Shown here piece after piece: positions 59,207 to 64,000 of a stretch of 64,000 nt of DNA; position 1 is the first letter of the stretch, and the number at the start of each line of letters is the position of its first letter. A program made the position numbers and the translations under genes. Under the pieces are notes generated by a model, which saw nothing but the letters and a program-made list of their open reading frames with translations, was not told where the DNA came from and made no database searches. Source of the stretch: Microvirga aerilata (GTDB lineage: Bacteria > Pseudomonadota > Alphaproteobacteria > Rhizobiales > Beijerinckiaceae); the NCBI RefSeq assembly GCF_016743775.1, contig NZ_JAEQMY010000008.1:62001-126000 (forward strand), written 5' to 3'.

Positions 59207-60490
59207 TCACAGCCGCGCTGCCGCCGCATGGGCGATCTGGGCTCCGACCTCGTAATAGGCCTCCTTCGCCGCCCGATACCGAACGGGCTCGGGCTCGCTC
59301 ATGGGCAGAGGCAGGTCGGCCTCGGAGATTTCCCGCAGGACCAGCCGCGCCAGCATTCTGCCGAAGACGGTTCCGGGCGCGATGCCCCGGCCATTATAGC
59401 CGCTGAAGGAAACGACGTTTCGGCCCAGCCTGTGAAACTTCGGCAGGCTGTTATGGGTCATGCCGATGCTGCCATACCATTCGAACTCGAATTCCACGCC
59501 GGCAAGCTGCGGGAAAAGCTTCTTCAACGCGCGCCGCGCCCAGCTGGGATGAATGGACCGCCCCAGCCCACGAAGCGCGCCGACGCTGCCGACGATCAAG
59601 CGTCCCTGCCGGTCGAAGCGGAAGGAGCTCAGGATCTCCTTCGTATCCCAGACGCCCTGGCGCTCGGGCAGGATCGTGTCGCGCAGGTTGTCGCTCAAGG
59701 GCTTCGTGGCGAGATTGAAATAGGGAAGATGCACGAGCTCGGCACGGACCTGGGGCCACATATGTGCCGTATAGGCGTTGGTGGCCACGATGATCCATTG
59801 GGCCTGGACGGAGCCGCCGGCGGTGCGCACCCTCCAGCCGGCAGGGGTCTCCTGCGCATCCACCACAGGACTTGACGTAAAGATCCGGGCTCCGGCCCCG
59901 ATCGCCGCAGCCGCAAGCCCGCGGGCATAGGCAAGCGGCTGAATGGTCCCGGCGCGAAGATCGAGAAGCGAGCCCGCATAGGCCTTGGTTCCGACCTTGC
60001 GGGCCGTCTCCTCGGCGCCGAGCAGATGCACCGGCGCGCCGCGGGCCTGCCATTGCCGCGCCCTCTCCTGCAGCTCGGCCAAGCCCTTCGGGCCGACCGC
60101 GCAATGCAGCGTGCCGTTCCGTTCGCTCTCGCAGGCGATGGCATGCTTCTCCACAAGCTGGAACACGAGGCTCGGCGCCTCCCCAAGCGCGTGGAGCAGG
60201 CGCTTGCCGTAGACGTCGCCGAGCTCCCCCTGCAGGTCGTCCGGCATCACCCACATGCCGGCATTGACCAGGCCGACATTGCGCCCGGACCCGCCAAAGC
60301 CGATGGCGACACCCTCCAGCACGGCCACGGAGGCTCCGGCCTCGGCCAGGTGGAGCGCCGCCGACAATCCGGTGAAGCCCGCGCCAATCACCACCACATC
60401 GGCGGTCAGGTCGCCCGCCAGGCTGGATGTCGGGACCGCCGGAGGCGCCGAGCGCTCCCATAGGCCATGGCTTCGTGGATCGTCCTGCAT
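59207..60490 (-). CDS. FAD-dependent amine/amino-acid oxidase family protein
   Basis: A 427-residue flavoprotein of the DAO (glycine oxidase / gamma-glutamylputrescine oxidase) family. The dinucleotide-binding VVVIGAGFTGLSAALHLAEAG and the RNVGLVNAGMW block are followed by RAGTIQPLAYARGLA and the C-terminal FSGYNGRGIAPGTVFGRMLA, typical of PuuB-like enzymes. It would oxidise an amine to imine with peroxide formation. The gene is divergent from a LysR regulator, which probably controls it. Confidence 0.85.
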   Translation of the reverse strand: MQDDPRSHGLWERSAPPAVPTSSLAGDLTADVVVIGAGFTGLSAALHLAEAGASVAVLEGVAIGFGGSGRNVGLVNAGMWVMPDDLQGELGDVYGKRLLHALGEAPSLVFQLVEKHAIACESERNGTLHCAVGPKGLAELQERARQWQARGAPVHLLGAEETARKVGTKAYAGSLLDLRAGTIQPLAYARGLAAAAIGAGARIFTSSPVVDAQETPAGWRVRTAGGSVQAQWIIVATNAYTAHMWPQVRAELVHLPYFNLATKPLSDNLRDTILPERQGVWDTKEILSSFRFDRQGRLIVGSVGALRGLGRSIHPSWARRALKKLFPQLAGVEFEFEWYGSIGMTHNSLPKFHRLGRNVVSFSGYNGRGIAPGTVFGRMLARLVLREISEADLPLPMSEPEPVRYRAAKEAYYEVGAQIAHAAAARL

Positions 60491-60541
60491 GCCGCATAAC
60501 CTTTGATCGAGCAGAAGGATTGCTCTGTTCAGCCATCATTC

Positions 60542-60566
60542 CTTCCTGTAATCAGATTCCAGGAAG
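60542..60566. promoter_or_regulatory. Dyad in the divergent oxidase/LysR intergenic region
   Basis: CTTCCTG (60542-60548) is repeated inverted as CAGGAAG (60560-60566) with an eleven-base spacer, within the 130-base region between divergent genes. This size and place suit a LysR-type operator. Confidence 0.5.
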
Positions 60567-60620
60567 CTGCCCCACGGGCAAACCAATTTTCCTTATGAGA
60601 TCATCGCCAAAGGTAATGAA

Positions 60621-61547
60621 ATGGGTACGGCGCGTCGTTTCCTGCCGTCCATGTCGCTGCTGCGGGCCTTCGAGGCGGCGGCACGGCATCAAAGCTTCAC
60701 GGCCGCTGCCGCGGAGCTGAACCTGACACAGGGAGCGGTGAGCCGGCAGATACGGGTGCTGGAGGAGCTTCTCGGCTCCGATCTCTTTCTCAGGGAGCGC
60801 CAGACCGTTCGCCTCACCGCAGCCGGCGAGACCTATGCCCGCGAGATCAGGGAAGCGCTCAAACGGATTTCCAGCGCCACCCTGAGCTTTCGCGCGAACC
60901 CACGGGGCGGCACCCTCAATCTGGCCATTCTGCCGACCTTCGGAACCCGGTGGCTCGCGCCTCGCCTTCCCCGTTTCCTGAGCCATAACCCCGGCATCAC
61001 GATCAACCTGACCACGCGCCTCGCGCCCTTCGACTTCAACCTCGAACAGGCCGACGCCGCGATCCATTTCGGCGGCCCCGACTGGCCGGGCGCCGAGCTC
61101 GAACTGCTCATGAGCGAAACGGTCGTGCCCGCCTGCAGCCGCCTGCTCCAGGAGCAATACGGGTTCGAGAAACCGGGCGATCTGCTGAAAGCGCCTCTCC
61201 TGCACCTCGTTTCGCGGCCCGATGCCTGGGAGCGCTGGTTCGAGGTCAACGGCGCCCTGCCGGAGCCTCTTCAGGGCATGCTGTTCGACCAGTTTGCAAC
61301 AGCCGCCCAAGCAGCCATCTCAGGCCTCGGCATCGCCCTCCTGCCGGAATTCCTCATCCAGGACGAGCTGCGGCGCGGCGATCTCGTGAGGGCTCTCGAC
61401 CTGCCGATGCAAAGCACGGAACAATACTATCTGGCATGGCCCTCGAACCGTTCATCGTACTGGCCGCTGACGGTCTTCCGACACTGGATCGTTCAGGAGA
61501 TGCAGGCGTTCGCCCCAAGCACCCGCGACGCGCCCGAGCGTCCATGA
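60621..61547 (+). CDS. LysR family transcriptional regulator, GcvA-like
   Basis: A 308-residue LysR regulator. The winged helix-turn-helix is LLRAFEAAARHQSFTAAAAELNLTQGAVSRQIRVLEELLGSDLF, and the effector domain begins at about residue 95 (LNLAILPTFGTRWLAPRLPRF), a GcvA-type start. It is divergent from the FAD oxidase gene with a shared 130-base control region, the usual arrangement for regulator and target. Confidence 0.92.
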   Translation: MGTARRFLPSMSLLRAFEAAARHQSFTAAAAELNLTQGAVSRQIRVLEELLGSDLFLRERQTVRLTAAGETYAREIREALKRISSATLSFRANPRGGTLNLAILPTFGTRWLAPRLPRFLSHNPGITINLTTRLAPFDFNLEQADAAIHFGGPDWPGAELELLMSETVVPACSRLLQEQYGFEKPGDLLKAPLLHLVSRPDAWERWFEVNGALPEPLQGMLFDQFATAAQAAISGLGIALLPEFLIQDELRRGDLVRALDLPMQSTEQYYLAWPSNRSSYWPLTVFRHWIVQEMQAFAPSTRDAPERP

Positions 61548-61709
61548 CGGCACGGACTCCGGTGGGTGTTCTTGCGCTGCAGCGGCAGGCCGGCACACAA
61601 GCCACGCTTGGGCAGCAACGCAGCGGCGTGCGTTTCCGGTGTTCAGATGCAACTGGTTTTTGGGTATGTTCCGACCCTGCTCATGGTCGAGCCGAGTGCT
61701 TCGAACCTT

Positions 61710-61785
61710 TGGCGCTCCCTAGGGGACTCGAACCCCTGTTTTCGCCGTGAGAGGGCGACGTCCTAGACCGCTAGACGAAGGGAGC
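61710..61785 (-). tRNA. tRNA-Glu (anticodon CTC)
   Basis: The minus strand gives a 76-base tRNA with encoded CCA: acceptor GCTCCCT/AGGGAGC, discriminator G, anticodon stem TCGCC/GGCGA with loop CTCTCAC (anticodon CTC), and T arm CAGGGG...CCCCT containing TTCGAGT. No island is seen at its ends. Confidence 0.93.
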
Positions 61786-61882
61786 TAGCAAGGTGGAGGC
61801 CGCTCGTATAACCAGCCTTCTGAATCCCTTCAAGCCCTTTTGCTGAAAAAAGCGAACGGCCCCGGTTTTAAATGAGGATGCG

Positions 61883-62881
61883 GTGAACGACGCGACGAGA
61901 CAGGAATGGATCCTGGAAGACGGCATGGCGGCCGAGCGGCTGGACCGCGTGCTGGCGAAACTTCAAAGCGACCTGTCGCGGAGCAGGCTTCAGGCGCTCA
62001 TCCGCGACGGCCAGGTGGCCGTCGACGGGGTGCCGGCGCTCGACCCGAACCGCAAGGTCGGCGGCGGCGCGCATGTGGCCCTCATGGTCCCGCCTCCGGT
62101 TCCGGCGGAGCCGGAGGGCGAGGCGATTGCGCTCACCATCGTGTACGAGGACGACGACGTCATCGTGATCGACAAGCCCGCCGGCCTCGTGGTCCATCCG
62201 GCGGCCGGCCACGAATCCGGCACCCTGGTGAACGCGCTCATCGCCCATTGCGGGGAGAGCCTGTCGGGCATCGGCGGCGTGAAGCGCCCTGGCATCGTGC
62301 ACCGTCTCGACAAGGACACGTCGGGCCTGCTGGTGGTGGCCAAGAACGACCTCGCCCATCAGGCCCTGTCGGCGCAGTTCGCCGACCATGGGCGCACCGG
62401 CCCGCTGGAGCGGGCTTATCTGGCGTTCGTCTGGGGTGTGCCCGACCGAAAGCGCGGAACGGTCGAGGCGGCGCTCGCCCGCAGCACCCACAACCGCGAG
62501 AAGATCGTGGTCGTCTCCGACGAGCGCGGCCGCTATGCCATCACCCATTACGAGGTTCTCGAAAACCTGCCCGCCGCCGCCCCCATGGCGAGCCTGGTCC
62601 GGTGCGAGCTGGAAACAGGACGCACCCACCAGATCCGGGTTCACATGGCCCATCTCGGGCACCCCCTCTTAGGCGACCCGGCCTATGGTTCGGGCTTCAA
62701 GACCAAGGCGAATCGCCTCTCGGAGCAATCGAGAACTGCGCTGGGCGCGCTGAACCGGCAGGCCCTGCATGCGGCGATCCTGGGCTTCGAGCACCCGCGG
62801 AGCGGAGAATTCCTGCGCTTCGAGAGCCCCCTGCCCTCCGACATGGAGGCGCTTCTTCAGGCCCTGCGCGCCGCGATTTAG
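61883..62881 (+). CDS. rluD: RluA-family pseudouridine synthase, probably RluD
   Basis: A 332-residue enzyme that isomerises uridines in 23S rRNA helix 69 if RluD as the domain layout suggests. An N-terminal S4 domain (AERLDRVLAKLQSDLSRSRLQALIRDGQV) precedes the catalytic domain with the nucleophile Asp in GIVHRLDKDTSGLLVVAKN and the ELETGRTHQIRVHMAHLGHPLLGDP block. Start is GTG at 61883 with GAGG five bases upstream. Confidence 0.9.
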   Translation: MNDATRQEWILEDGMAAERLDRVLAKLQSDLSRSRLQALIRDGQVAVDGVPALDPNRKVGGGAHVALMVPPPVPAEPEGEAIALTIVYEDDDVIVIDKPAGLVVHPAAGHESGTLVNALIAHCGESLSGIGGVKRPGIVHRLDKDTSGLLVVAKNDLAHQALSAQFADHGRTGPLERAYLAFVWGVPDRKRGTVEAALARSTHNREKIVVVSDERGRYAITHYEVLENLPAAAPMASLVRCELETGRTHQIRVHMAHLGHPLLGDPAYGSGFKTKANRLSEQSRTALGALNRQALHAAILGFEHPRSGEFLRFESPLPSDMEALLQALRAAI

Positions 62882-63070
62882 CGTCAATCCGTCGCAAAAT
62901 TCAGCCACGCTGGCACCCTTGCGCCCGCCAAGCGTTCACCACGTCTTGAAGCCCGACGCCTCTATTCGGACAAGGTTGAACCGAGTATACAGAGAAGCAC
63001 GGCGGCCGGCCATCGAGGGGGCCGTCACAGGCTTGCCTCGTGGAATGAGGGAGCCAAAGGAGGATAGGAT

Positions 63071-63961
63071 ATGGCTACAGCGCTTCCAGTGCTTGCCAAT
63101 GAAGGAGGCCTTTCGCGCTATCTCGACGAGATCCGTCGCTTCCCCATGCTCGAGCCCCATGAGGAATACATGCTCGCCAAACGCTGGCGCGAGCATGGAG
63201 ATCGCGAAGCCGCTCACAAGCTTGTCACATCCCACCTGCGCCTGGTCGCCAAGATCGCCATGGGCTATCGCGGCTACGGCCTGCCGATCGGCGAGGTGGT
63301 GTCGGAAGGCAATGTCGGCCTGATGCAGGCCGTCAAGCGCTTCGAGCCCGACAAGGGCTTCCGCCTCGCCACCTATGCCATGTGGTGGATCAAGGCGGCG
63401 ATCCAGGAATACATCCTGCGGTCCTGGTCCCTCGTGAAGATGGGCACCACCGCAAACCAGAAGAAGCTGTTCTTCAACCTGCGCAAGGCCAAGGGCCGGA
63501 TCTCCGCGTTCGAGGAAGGCGATCTTCGCCCGGATCAGGTGAAGCAGATCGCCACCCAGCTCGGCGTGACCGAACAGGACGTGGTGGACATGAACCGCCG
63601 GCTCGGCGGCGATGCCTCCCTCAACGCGCCCCTGCGCGACGAGGGCGAGGGCGGCGGCGAGTGGCAGGACTGGCTCGTCGATGCCGGCCAGAGCCAGGAG
63701 CAGATGCTGGTCGAGGAGGAGGAAGGCCAGAACCGGCTGACCGCCCTGCGCAACGCCCTCTCCGTGCTCAACCCGCGCGAGCGCCGGATCTTCGAGGCGC
63801 GCCGCCTCTCGGACGACCCGATCACCCTGGAGGAGCTCTCCTCCGAGTTCGGCGTCTCCCGCGAGCGCGTCCGCCAGATCGAGGTGCGGGCCTTCGAGAA
63901 GATCCAGGAGGCGGTCAAGAAGAACCTGACCCAGATCGAGGCCTCCTCGGCCGACGCCTGA
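63071..63961 (+). CDS. rpoH: RNA polymerase heat-shock sigma factor RpoH
   Basis: A 296-residue sigma-32. Region 2 (LVTSHLRLVAKIAMGYRGYGLPIGEVVSEGNVGLM, RLATYAMWWIKAAIQEYILRSWSLVK), the RpoH box QKKLFFNLRKAK, and region 4 (LNPRERRIFEARRL, LEELSSEFGVSRERVRQIEVRAFEKIQ) are all present. Alphaproteobacteria often carry two rpoH genes; this is one. A well-placed GGAGGATAGG precedes the ATG. Confidence 0.96.
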   Translation: MATALPVLANEGGLSRYLDEIRRFPMLEPHEEYMLAKRWREHGDREAAHKLVTSHLRLVAKIAMGYRGYGLPIGEVVSEGNVGLMQAVKRFEPDKGFRLATYAMWWIKAAIQEYILRSWSLVKMGTTANQKKLFFNLRKAKGRISAFEEGDLRPDQVKQIATQLGVTEQDVVDMNRRLGGDASLNAPLRDEGEGGGEWQDWLVDAGQSQEQMLVEEEEGQNRLTALRNALSVLNPRERRIFEARRLSDDPITLEELSSEFGVSRERVRQIEVRAFEKIQEAVKKNLTQIEASSADA

Positions 63962-64000
63962 GCCCGGCCGAAGTCCCATGAAAAAAGCCGCGCATCAGGC

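Noticed and set aside
62934-62980. RpoH-type promoter before rpoH
   Set aside because: CTTGAAG and CTATTC occur but the spacing is too short for a sigma-32 promoter.
1-64000. CRISPR array
   Set aside because: No regularly spaced direct repeats with unique spacers were seen; the only repeat cluster (27.6-28.0 kb) consists of palindromes without spacers of constant length.

Overview
The window looks like a chromosomal segment of a GC-rich alphaproteobacterium of the order Hyphomicrobiales (Rhizobiales). The evidence is a GcrA cell-cycle regulator, an HWE-family histidine kinase, a two-domain alphaproteobacterial dCTP deaminase, RpoH, and a pho regulon in the order phoR-pstS-pstC-pstA-pstB-phoU-phoB. 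Overall resemblance to Methylobacteriaceae (Microvirga-like) is an impression from protein sequence, not a tested assignment.

Positions 1 to about 23,850 form an accessory island ending at the 3' end of a tRNA-Gly(CCC) gene on the minus strand. It has a tyrosine recombinase near the left edge and cargo visibly lower in GC than the flank. The centre is a complete type 1 BREX phage-defence locus: brxA, brxB, brxC, pglX, pglZ and brxL, 6.4-19.2 kb, one strand, with overlapping or closely spaced genes. Upstream are a PD-(D/E)XK nuclease-like protein, a Cys/His-rich small protein, a Sel1-repeat membrane protein, an unknown 294-residue protein and a short membrane/coiled-coil protein. Downstream are small unknown genes: a uracil-DNA-glycosylase-like protein, a zinc ribbon, a collapsed 29-residue repeat protein, a DUF6508 protein, and, in opposite orientation, a clear paralogue of the 294-residue protein. 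The paralogue pair therefore brackets BREX. BrxL is unusual in its C-terminus, which reads as an MIT_C (phospholipase-D-like) domain with no Lon protease signature.

Positions 23.9-64 kb are host chromosome: nucleotide metabolism and arginine genes (dCTP deaminase, phosphatidyltransferase, apaG, argE, then argD-argF-hslO on the minus strand), gcrA, the pho/pst cluster with a three-repeat Pho box before pstS, an MprF-like membrane protein, an HWE sensor kinase, cobU/cobP, a lytic transglycosylase, an MFS transporter, gamma-glutamyltransferase, rfbD, metZ, a TakP-like TRAP transporter operon, a group of small conserved hypotheticals and microproteins, an SDR oxidoreductase, a divergent FAD oxidoreductase/LysR pair, tRNA-Glu(CTC), rluD and rpoH.

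Regulatory structure beyond genes includes a terminator-like hairpin inside an Arg-rich short ORF in the argD leader, a perfect 24-base palindrome before metZ, a hairpin that hides the ribosome-binding site of a zinc-binding microprotein, an intergenic palindromic repeat family after argE, and dyads beside the tRNA-Gly end of the island.
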